Source: Pseudomonadota bacterium (GTDB lineage Bacteria; Pseudomonadota; Gammaproteobacteria; Burkholderiales; Thiobacillaceae). Taken from it: a stretch of 6,106 nt of DNA. Shown here piece by piece: positions 1 to 5,422 of the stretch; positions within the stretch are counted from its first letter, which is position 1; each line of letters starts with the position of its first letter. A model generated the notes under the pieces. It was not told the origin of the DNA. It did no database searches and saw only the letters and a program-made list of their open reading frames with translations. The stretch covers positions 1 to 6,106 of the forward strand of contig JAJYXA010000417.1 of assembly GCA_021791235.1 (NCBI GenBank), written 5' to 3'. Made by a program: the position numbers and the translations under genes.

Positions 1-202
1 GGGTGCGCAGCGCCTCGATCACGGCGGTGAGCTCCATGCGGTTGTTGGTGGTGTCGCGTTCGCCGCCGTAGATCTCCTTCTCGTGCCCGCCCCCGGCCAG
101 GCGCAGGATCGCGCCCCAGCCGCCGGGACCGGGATTGCCGCTGCAGGCGCCGTCGGTGTAGATATCGATGCTGCCGGTTTCTTGCTGATGTTCATTACTC
201 AT
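1..202 (-). CDS. rnhA: Ribonuclease HI, N-terminal part (runs off left edge)
   Basis: RNase HI cuts the RNA strand of RNA-DNA hybrids in the cytoplasm, removing primers and R-loops. The visible 67 residues start [10 protein letters not shown] and contain the family hallmarks: [19 protein letters not shown] at about residues 15-33, with the first catalytic aspartate D17, and TTNNRMEL at 51-58, with the catalytic glutamate E57. The other two acidic residues of the active site would lie beyond the window. The ATG at 202-200 sits inside the end of the upstream methyltransferase gene (8-base overlap, ATGAGTAA), which suggests translational coupling; no strong Shine-Dalgarno is seen before it. In E. 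coli rnhA lies next to yafS and dnaQ, so dnaQ may be near beyond the left edge, but that cannot be seen here. Confidence 0.95.
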   Translation of the reverse strand, partial: MSNEHQQETGSIDIYTDGACSGNPGPGGWGAILRLAGGGHEKEIYGGERDTTNNRMELTAVIEALRT

Positions 203-905
203 TTTTTTGGGCGACGTGGACCAGGGATTTCGCGCGCGCCTTGCGCTCGCGCCAGATGGGGGTGATGAGGCGCATGCCGGCGACGCGCTTGACCGCCTGG
301 ATGATATAGGTCGCGCCGGCGATCGGCCACCAGCGGTTGCCGGCGAGCTCCATCAGGCGCCAGCGCTGCAGTTCGCGCGTGACCGGCGGCGCGTAGCAGC
401 CGAAGCTGCCCGCCTCGGTCTCGAAACCGAGCAGGGAAAACCAGTCCTTCAGGCGCTTGACGCCGAGGTACTGGCCGCGCCAGGGCGGCGCCGCCCGGGC
501 GCGGGTGAACTTGCGCCGCGCGCCCCACAGGCTGAACGGATTGAAGCCGGTGACGATCACCTGCCCCTCGGGCACCAGCACGCGTTCCACCTCGCGCAGG
601 ATCTGGTGCGGCCGGGCATCGAATTCGAGCAGGTGCGGCAGGAGCACGAGGTCGAGACTGCCGCTGGCGAAGGGCAGTTGCTGAGAACTTGCCCGCACTT
701 CCGCACATGCCGTATCCTTGTCGTCGCAACGGAAGCGGAAGGGCATGCGGTTGGCACGCAGGAAATCGTGCTGCGGCAGTCCGAGCTGCAAGGCGTTGAA
801 GCCGAAGATGTCGGCGACCAGGAGATCGTACTTTTCCTGCTCCCAGGCCAGTACGTATTCCCCCTGCGGCGTGGCGAGCCAGTCGTCGAAACCCTTGATT
901 GACAT
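195..905 (-). CDS. YafS-like class I SAM-dependent methyltransferase
   Basis: This 236-residue protein belongs to the methyltransferase group that includes E. coli YafS; the substrate is not known to me. Visible family features are [19 protein letters not shown] at about 78-96 and the strand [20 protein letters not shown] at 109-128, which closely resemble YafS (LPF.DKS.D..LL.H.L and GFNPISF.G). The usual glycine-rich SAM loop is degenerate: the expected place reads [11 protein letters not shown] at 34-44. The C-terminal third carries a WFSLLGFE segment (155-162) and ends in a basic, poorly conserved tail. The ATG at 905-903 is chosen because it gives a normal family length; the open frame extends much further upstream only as a shadow of gloB. 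It is divergent from gloB with 33 bases between start codons and overlaps rnhA downstream by 8 bases. Identity as a YafS-type protein is strongly supported by sequence and neighbours; the reaction is inferred from the fold only. Confidence 0.88.
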   Translation of the reverse strand: MSIKGFDDWLATPQGEYVLAWEQEKYDLLVADIFGFNALQLGLPQHDFLRANRMPFRFRCDDKDTACAEVRASSQQLPFASGSLDLVLLPHLLEFDARPHQILREVERVLVPEGQVIVTGFNPFSLWGARRKFTRARAAPPWRGQYLGVKRLKDWFSLLGFETEAGSFGCYAPPVTRELQRWRLMELAGNRWWPIAGATYIIQAVKRVAGMRLITPIWRERKARAKSLVHVAQKNE

Positions 906-938
906 CGCGCCCCGATTGATGAAGTTTGGTGAAAGCCA

Positions 939-1727
939 ATGAGCAAAGATTTTGAAATCGTACCGATCGCCGCCTTCGCCGACAATTACGTCTGGTTGCT
1001 GCGCCGGGGCAGCTACGCGGCGGTGATCGATCCCGGCGACGCCGCACCGGTGCTGGCGCATCTCGAACGACACCGCCTCGAACTCGCCGCCATCCTGGTC
1101 ACCCATCATCACGGCGACCACATCGGCGGCATCGAAGCGCTGTTGAGCCAAAATTCGCTCGTCCCGGTATTCGGTCCGGCCGACGAGGCGATCGACGAAG
1201 TCGACCGGCCGGTCAAAGACGGCGACCGCATCGAGTTGCCCGAGCTTAACACGAGCTTCGAGGTGATCGGGGTGCCCGGTCATACCCGCGGCCACTTGGC
1301 TTATTATGGCGGAATTCCGTCGGACGGTGGCGTGCTGTTCTGCGGCGACACGCTGTTTGGCTGCGGCTGCGGCCGCATCTTCGAAGGCACGGCGGAACAG
1401 ATGTGGCGTTCGCTCGCGCGCATCATTGCCCTGCCTGCGGACACCCGGATCTATTGCGCCCATGAATACACCCTGGCCAACATCCGCTTCGCCCTCGCGG
1501 TCGAACCCGACAATGCCGCGCTCCAGGCACGCGCCGAAGCGGCGGCGCGGCGGCGCGCGGCCGGTCTGCCGACCGTGCCCTCGACCCTGGCCGTTGAACT
1601 CGACACCAATCCCTTCCTGCGCTGGGATGCGCCCGCGGTGATCGCCGCGGCAAAGCGCGCAGGCGGCGAAGCCGAACGACCGGCGGCGGTATTTGCCGCG
1701 ATCCGGGCATGGAAAGACAAGTTTTGA
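939..1727 (+). CDS. gloB: Hydroxyacylglutathione hydrolase (glyoxalase II)
   Basis: Glyoxalase II hydrolyses S-D-lactoylglutathione to D-lactate and glutathione, the second step of cytoplasmic methylglyoxal detoxification. The 262-residue length is typical. It has the metallo-beta-lactamase fold: the metal-binding motif THHHGDH at 55-61 (H56, H58, D60, H61), H115 in GHTRGH, the bridging D137 in GDTLF, and H175 in CAHEYT. The GCGRIFEGT segment (142-151) and the C-terminal TNPFLR (223-228) are typical of the glyoxalase II subgroup and its glutathione-binding C-terminal domain. The ATG at 939 has a GGTGA ribosome-binding site at 929-933, six bases upstream. The neighbours, yafS-like and rnhA on one side and mltD on the other, match the E. 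coli order. No missing residue or break is seen. Confidence 0.96.
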   Translation: MSKDFEIVPIAAFADNYVWLLRRGSYAAVIDPGDAAPVLAHLERHRLELAAILVTHHHGDHIGGIEALLSQNSLVPVFGPADEAIDEVDRPVKDGDRIELPELNTSFEVIGVPGHTRGHLAYYGGIPSDGGVLFCGDTLFGCGCGRIFEGTAEQMWRSLARIIALPADTRIYCAHEYTLANIRFALAVEPDNAALQARAEAAARRRAAGLPTVPSTLAVELDTNPFLRWDAPAVIAAAKRAGGEAERPAAVFAAIRAWKDKF

Positions 1728-1754
1728 GCGCGGCGCGGAACTCCGAACGCCGAT

Positions 1755-1782
1755 TTGACGGCGAGGCGCCCTCTTCTATAAG
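1755..1782 (+). promoter_or_regulatory. Sigma70-type promoter for the mltD homologue
   Basis: A -35 box TTGACG (1755-1760) and a -10 box TATAAG (1777-1782) are separated by 16 bases; each matches five of six consensus positions. It lies 27 bases after the gloB stop codon and reads toward mltD. Transcription would start near 1788-1790, downstream of the first in-frame ATG of the mltD frame (1709), so it bears directly on the choice of start. It is predicted by eye only. Confidence 0.6.
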
Positions 1783-1813
1783 ATGCGCCGTTTGCCCGAC
1801 GCCGTCCTTAGCC

Positions 1814-1888
1814 GGGTCACGACTCGGGCCACGATTGGGGTCACGACGATTGGGATCACGACTGGGGGCACGACTGGGGTCACGACAT
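1814..1888 (+). repeat. Six-unit 12-base tandem repeat at the 5' end of mltD
   Basis: Six head-to-tail units with consensus GGGTCACGACTG occupy 1814-1825, 1826-1837, 1838-1852, 1853-1864, 1865-1876 and 1877-1888. The third unit carries three extra bases (15 in all), so all unit lengths are multiples of three. Read in the mltD frame they give GSRL, GPRL, GSRRL, GSRL, GARL and GSRH. The units are direct repeats and do not pair with one another. Each carries a G-rich run able to act as a weak Shine-Dalgarno, and the array ends directly before a TTG codon. It is either the mRNA leader or an N-terminal extension of mltD. Confidence 0.85.
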
Positions 1889-3451
1889 TTGTTCGCTCTG
1901 TTCACTCGACTTGGCCGGCCCCTGGCCCCCACGCCCCTGCTGACGCTGGCCCGCTGGCTGCTCCTGTGCGTCGGCATCGGGCTCTCGCTTGCGGCGGGCG
2001 CCGATGATGCGCCCTCCCCCGCCGCCCCGGCCGACATGACGCTGGCCATGGCCCAGCCGACCACCCCGGACTTCTCGATCGACAGCCAGCCGCCGCAGGA
2101 AGTCACCGGCGATCTGCCGCCGCTCAAGACCATCGATCTCACCACGCCGCCGGACGACCTGTGGCAGCGCATCCGCGACGGCTTCGCCATGCCCAACCTC
2201 GACGGCCCGCTGGTGGCCGACCGCCAGGCCTGGTACCTGAACCGTCCCGAGCTGCTCCAGAAGCTCTTCAGGAGCAGCCGCCGCTACCTCTACTACATCG
2301 TGAACGAACTGCAAAAGCGCGGCATGCCGACGGAACTGGCGCTCTTGCCGATGGTGGAGAGCGCCTACAATCCGATGGCCTATTCGCGCGCCCACGCCTC
2401 CGGCCTGTGGCAGTTCATCCCCTCGACCGGCAAGAACTATCAGTTGCAGCAGAACTGGTGGCGCGATCAGCGGCGCGACATCATCGCCTCGACCGGCGCC
2501 GCGCTCGACTATCTGCAGACGATCTACGAAATGACCGGCGACTGGGACCTGGCGCTGGCTTCCTACAACTGGGGCGAGAACGCCGTCGCCCGCGCCATCG
2601 CCAAGAACAAGGCCCTGGGCCTGCCCACCGACTACTCCAGCCTGTCGCTGCCGCCGGAGACGCGCTACTACGTGCCGAAGCTGCAGGCGCTGAAGAACAT
2701 CATCGCCCAGCCCAAGCTGTTCGGCATCCACCTCGACCCCATCCCGAACCAGCCCTATTTCGGCAAGGTGAGCAAACCCGCCAACATGGACGTGAAGCTC
2801 GCCGCCCGTCTGGCGGAAACGCCGCTGGCCGAATTCAAGGCGCTCAATCCCGCCTACAACCGCCCGGTGATGCTGGCCGGCAAGGGCGACCCGATGCTGC
2901 TGCCGACCGACAAGGTGCAGGTCTTCCTCGCCAATCTGCAGACCCACGAGGAGCAGGAAAAACCGCTGACCTCCTGGCGCACCTACACGATGAAGCGGCA
3001 CGAGCGCTTCAACTCGGTTGCCGCCAAATTCCACATCACGCCGGCGCAGTTGAAACAGATCAACGGCGTCACCCGCCGCACCCGCATCGGCTGGGGCACC
3101 ACGCTCCTGGTGCCGGACAGGGGCGGCGAAGCCGGAAAAAATCTGCGCGCCGTCAATCTGCCGCTGGTGTCGCGCGAACCGTACCGGCGCAAGCCGGTCA
3201 GGGGGCGGCGCGTGGTCGAACGCCGCCACGTGGTCGCACGCAAACACGTGGTCGAGCGCCGGCACGTGGTCGAGCGCCGGCACGTGGTCGAGCGCCGGCA
3301 CGTGGTCGCACGCAGACACGTGGTCGCACGCAAGCCCGCTCGCCGCCACGTGGCCGTGCATAAGCGCGTGGTCTCCCGCAAGCGCGTGATCGTGCGCAAG
3401 CGCCCCGTTCCGGCGAAGAAGCACATCGTCAAGAAGCACAAGCCGACGTAA
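1889..3451 (+). CDS. mltD: MltD-type membrane-bound lytic murein transglycosylase with LysM domain and basic repeat tail
   Basis: MltD-type enzymes cleave the glycan strands of peptidoglycan in the periplasm, forming 1,6-anhydro-muropeptides. Counting from the TTG at 1889, a signal-like stretch (RWLLLCVGIGLSLAAGA, about 22-38) comes first; it has no lipobox, unlike lipoprotein E. coli MltD, so the protein may be secreted or membrane-anchored. The SLT domain follows, with catalytic glutamate E157 in MVESAYNP and GLWQFIP at about 172-178. A linker containing LAETPLAEFKALNP leads to one LysM peptidoglycan-binding domain at about 364-409. The last 81 residues are extremely basic, 31 Arg/Lys and 10 His, with RRHVVE-like hexads. 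The start is uncertain: the frame is open from an ATG at 1709 that overlaps gloB by 19 bases, but a good promoter lies downstream of that ATG, and no other in-frame ATG precedes the signal sequence. TTG 1889 has GGGGT eight bases upstream. TTG at 1835 or 1850 is also possible. The end of the gene is secure. Confidence 0.88.
   Translation: MFALFTRLGRPLAPTPLLTLARWLLLCVGIGLSLAAGADDAPSPAAPADMTLAMAQPTTPDFSIDSQPPQEVTGDLPPLKTIDLTTPPDDLWQRIRDGFAMPNLDGPLVADRQAWYLNRPELLQKLFRSSRRYLYYIVNELQKRGMPTELALLPMVESAYNPMAYSRAHASGLWQFIPSTGKNYQLQQNWWRDQRRDIIASTGAALDYLQTIYEMTGDWDLALASYNWGENAVARAIAKNKALGLPTDYSSLSLPPETRYYVPKLQALKNIIAQPKLFGIHLDPIPNQPYFGKVSKPANMDVKLAARLAETPLAEFKALNPAYNRPVMLAGKGDPMLLPTDKVQVFLANLQTHEEQEKPLTSWRTYTMKRHERFNSVAAKFHITPAQLKQINGVTRRTRIGWGTTLLVPDRGGEAGKNLRAVNLPLVSREPYRRKPVRGRRVVERRHVVARKHVVERRHVVERRHVVERRHVVARRHVVARKPARRHVAVHKRVVSRKRVIVRKRPVPAKKHIVKKHKPT
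3206..3328 (+). repeat. 18-base coding tandem repeat encoding RRHVVE-like hexapeptides
   Basis: One 15-base partial unit (3206-3220) is followed by six full 18-base units from 3221 to 3328, consensus CGCCGGCACGTGGTCGAG. The units at 3257-3274 and 3275-3292 are identical, and the next one differs only in its last codon (GCA for GAG). All are in the mltD frame and encode RRHVVA, RKHVVE, RRHVVE, RRHVVE, RRHVVA and RRHVVA. Every full unit contains the palindrome CACGTG at the same place, and a seventh lies at 3347-3352. Degenerate relatives of the hexad (RRHVAV, HKRVVS, RKRVIV) continue to the stop codon. High base-level identity implies recent expansion. Confidence 0.93.
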
Positions 3452-3507
3452 TTGCGCCGTACTTGACCGCCGAATAGCCCGAGCGTGGACTCATTGCGGA
3501 TAGCCCG

Positions 3508-4245
3508 ATGACTGCGATACTGCTCTCACTCGCCACATTTTTTTCGACCCTGAGCGGCGGCCTGTTCGCGCTCAAATTCCGCGACCGCCTGCATCTGATC
3601 CTGAGCTTCACCGCCGGCGTACTCCTGGGGGTGGTCAGCTTCGATCTGCTGCCCGAGATTTTCAGGCTGGCGCAGACCCACGATGTCGATGCCAGCGGCG
3701 CGATGATCGCGCTGGTGTTCGGCTTTCTGCTGTTCCACAGCCTGGAGCGCTTCGTCCTGATCCACCACGTGCACGAGCCCGATTACGCCGCGCATCACCA
3801 CCCGCATATGGGCGTCTATTCGGCCCTGGCGCTGGCCGGGCACAGCTTCATGGACGGCGTCGGCATCGGCCTGGGCTTCCAGGTCTCGTCGGCGGTCGGA
3901 ATCACGGTGGCCATCGCCGTCATCGCCCACGATTTTTGCGACGGCCTGAACACCGTCAGCCTGATGCTGGTCCATCGCAACACCACGCTCCGCGCCGCGG
4001 CGATGCTGCTGCTCGATGCGCTGGCACCGGTGCTGGGCGCGGCATCGACGCTGCTGTTCCATCTGCCCCCGGGCGTGTTGACGCTCTATCTGGGCTTCTT
4101 CGCGGGCTTCCTGCTCTACATCGGCGCCTCCGACATCCTGCCCGAAGCGCACTCCGAGATCCGTTCCTCCACCGCCTTGAGCCTGATGGGCCTGACCTTC
4201 CTCGGCGCCGCCTTCATCTATGTCGTGGTGCACCTCGCCGGCTAG
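3508..4245 (+). CDS. ZIP-family divalent metal transporter
   Basis: ZIP proteins move zinc, iron or other divalent metals across the inner membrane into the cytoplasm. The 245-residue protein shows about eight hydrophobic segments (near 3-22, 29-48, 66-85, 103-122, 128-148, 162-184, 188-208 and 223-243). The metal-site motifs are HSFMDG at 112-117 in the fourth segment and HDFCDG at 141-146 in the fifth. DLLPE (46-50) and DILPEAH (209-215) are further conserved acidic motifs. A histidine-rich loop, HHVHEPDYAAHHHPH (86-100), lies between the third and fourth segments and probably binds metal. In many ZIPs the fifth-segment motif reads HExPHE; here both glutamates are aspartates and the proline is missing, as in a subgroup of prokaryotic ZIPs I recall. 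The ATG at 3508 has a weak GCGGA upstream at 3496-3500. It follows mltD after 56 bases with no clear terminator. Which metal it carries cannot be told. Confidence 0.88.
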   Translation: MTAILLSLATFFSTLSGGLFALKFRDRLHLILSFTAGVLLGVVSFDLLPEIFRLAQTHDVDASGAMIALVFGFLLFHSLERFVLIHHVHEPDYAAHHHPHMGVYSALALAGHSFMDGVGIGLGFQVSSAVGITVAIAVIAHDFCDGLNTVSLMLVHRNTTLRAAAMLLLDALAPVLGAASTLLFHLPPGVLTLYLGFFAGFLLYIGASDILPEAHSEIRSSTALSLMGLTFLGAAFIYVVVHLAG

Positions 4246-4273
4246 TGCCCGTAGTCGACCGAAGGACGACCCA

Positions 4274-4300
4274 GGGCACTTGTGCCTCGGAACGAGGCGC
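4274..4300 (+). terminator. Overlapping hairpins between the ZIP gene and arfB, possible terminator
   Basis: GTGCCTCG-GAA-CGAGGCGC (4282-4300) forms an 8-pair stem with one G-U pair and a three-base loop. It is followed by TAGTATTCTT, only a weak T-rich run. A second, competing stem GGCAC/GTGCC (4275-4279 with 4282-4286) shares its right arm with the left arm of the first. It may end transcription of the ZIP gene or act in the arfB leader; the poor T-run makes a strong intrinsic terminator doubtful. Confidence 0.35.
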
Positions 4301-4339
4301 TAGTATTCTTACCCGCTCGCTCAGCGCAAGTACGCCAAG

Positions 4340-4759
4340 ATGCTGACCATCACCGCCAGGCTGTCCATTCCCCTCTCCGAGATCGAGATCAAGGCGGTGC
4401 GCTCCCAGGGGGCGGGCGGCCAGAACGTGAACAAGGTGTCCTCGGCCATTCATCTGCGCTTCGACGTCCGCGCCTCGTCGCTGCCCGATGCCGTCAAGGA
4501 GCGGCTGCTGCGTCTGCACGACCAGCGCCTCACCCGGGACGGCGTGCTGGTGATCAAGGCCCAGGAATACCGCAGCCAGGAGCAGAACCTGGACGAGGCG
4601 CTCGACCGCCTGCGGCAACTGATCCTGCGCGTCGCGGTGCTGCCCAAGCGGCGCCGCCCGACCCAGCCGACCCGCAGCTCCCAGATCCGGCGCCTGGAGG
4701 GCAAGACGCTGCGCGGCCGGATCAAGGCGGCGCGGAAGATTCCGCCGCACGAGCAATGA
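4340..4759 (+). CDS. arfB: Alternative ribosome-rescue factor ArfB (peptidyl-tRNA hydrolase, YaeJ)
   Basis: ArfB enters the empty A site of ribosomes stalled at the end of a truncated mRNA and hydrolyses the peptidyl-tRNA, a back-up to tmRNA trans-translation. The 139-residue length matches the family. The catalytic GGQ lies at 26-28 within RSQGAGGQNVNK, the release-factor catalytic motif. The C-terminal tail from about 103 on (KRRRPTQPTRSSQIRRLEGK and onward) is the basic segment that inserts into the mRNA channel and distinguishes ArfB from release factors. The ATG at 4340 is the first plausible start and fits the known N-terminus (LTI...IPLSEIEI); its Shine-Dalgarno is weak. The stop codon overlaps the next start as ATGA, which suggests translational coupling to the TrhA-family gene. 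Confidence 0.95.
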   Translation: MLTITARLSIPLSEIEIKAVRSQGAGGQNVNKVSSAIHLRFDVRASSLPDAVKERLLRLHDQRLTRDGVLVIKAQEYRSQEQNLDEALDRLRQLILRVAVLPKRRRPTQPTRSSQIRRLEGKTLRGRIKAARKIPPHEQ

Positions 4760-5418
4760 GATTGGCGGACAATGTCGCCATGAGAGTGCGCACGCAATCG
4801 CGGGGGGAGGAAATCGCCAACAGCGCCAGCCACGGCCTGGGCCTGGCGGCGGCGCTGGCGGCGATGCCGATCCTGATCGTCGCCGCGGCCCGGGCGGGCA
4901 GCGCCGCCAACATCGTCGCGGCCTGCATCTTCGCCAGCTCGATGGTGCTGCTCTATCTTAGTTCGACGCTGTATCACGCCGTCCCCGGCGCGCGCATCAA
5001 GCGGCTGTTCCAGAAGCTCGACCACGGCGCGATCTATCTGCTGATCGCCGGCACCTACACGCCGTTCACGCTCGGCGTGCTGCACGGCGCCTGGGGCTGG
5101 ACGCTGTTCGGCGTGGTCTGGGGGCTGGCCGGAATCGGGCTCGCGCTGAAGGCCTTCGACCGGCTAGCGCATCCGCTGGTGTCCACCGGCCTCTACCTGC
5201 TGATGGGCTGGCTGGTGCTGATCGCGATCCGGCCGCTGACCGCCCTGTTGCCGAGTGCCGGCCTGATCTGGCTGGTCGCCGGCGGCCTGGCCTACACCGT
5301 CGGCGTGGTCTTCTACCTGGCCGACTCGCGGTGGCGCTACAGCCACTTCGTCTGGCACCTGTTCGTCATCGCCGGCACCACCTGCCACTTCTTCGCCGTG
5401 CTCTGGTACGCCGCCTGA
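4756..5418 (+). CDS. trhA: TrhA/hemolysin III family (PAQR) membrane protein
   Basis: Members such as E. coli YqfA are inner-membrane proteins related to PAQR receptors, with a role proposed in membrane-lipid fluidity; the old name hemolysin III is not evidence of haemolysis. The 220 residues show seven hydrophobic segments (about 27-45, 51-70, 91-109, 115-133, 141-158, 170-188 and 201-218). Family motifs are EEIANSASHG at 18-27, SSTLYH at 69-74 (S70 and H74), LDHGAIYLLIAGTYTPF at 88-104, and HFVWH at 197-201. The SxxxH and HxxxH residues are the presumed zinc ligands of the superfamily. The ATG at 4756 overlaps the arfB stop by four bases. A second ATG at 4780, preceded by GGCGGA ten bases upstream, would give 212 residues and is also credible. 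The open frame further upstream is only a shadow of arfB. The gene converges with the gamma-glutamyltransferase remnant, with four bases between stop codons. Confidence 0.92.
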   Translation: MRLADNVAMRVRTQSRGEEIANSASHGLGLAAALAAMPILIVAAARAGSAANIVAACIFASSMVLLYLSSTLYHAVPGARIKRLFQKLDHGAIYLLIAGTYTPFTLGVLHGAWGWTLFGVVWGLAGIGLALKAFDRLAHPLVSTGLYLLMGWLVLIAIRPLTALLPSAGLIWLVAGGLAYTVGVVFYLADSRWRYSHFVWHLFVIAGTTCHFFAVLWYAA

Positions 5419-5422
5419 GCCC

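Noticed and set aside
899..904. Perfect TTGACA as a -35 box for gloB
   Set aside because: No acceptable -10 box lies 15-19 bases downstream, and transcription would start almost on the gloB ATG; the match falls over the methyltransferase start codon.
906..1463. Upstream extension of the methyltransferase frame to an ATG at 1463
   Set aside because: The extra 186 residues lie antisense to gloB and look like a shadow; the family length and the conserved part fit the start at 905.
1783..2007. Small ORF starting with the ATG right after the -10 box
   Set aside because: It is in a different frame from mltD, has no ribosome-binding site on the predicted transcript, and its content is repeat-derived Thr/Gly text.
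2161..3363. Open frame of 400 codons on the plus strand inside mltD
   Set aside because: The product is rich in Arg, Ala and Pro without any known motif and lies in another frame of the well-supported transglycosylase.
1880..3439. Open frame of 519 codons on the minus strand across mltD
   Set aside because: It is a shadow of the GC-rich mltD coding strand; its product has no recognisable domain and is low-complexity opposite the 3' repeat, whereas the plus frame has clear catalytic motifs.
3206..3451. Repeat array as CRISPR
   Set aside because: Units are 18 bases, contiguous without spacers, and in frame with mltD; no cas genes are nearby.
4282..4755. Upstream extension of the TrhA frame
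   Set aside because: It runs through arfB in another frame and lacks family similarity; the family N-terminus begins close to EEIANS.
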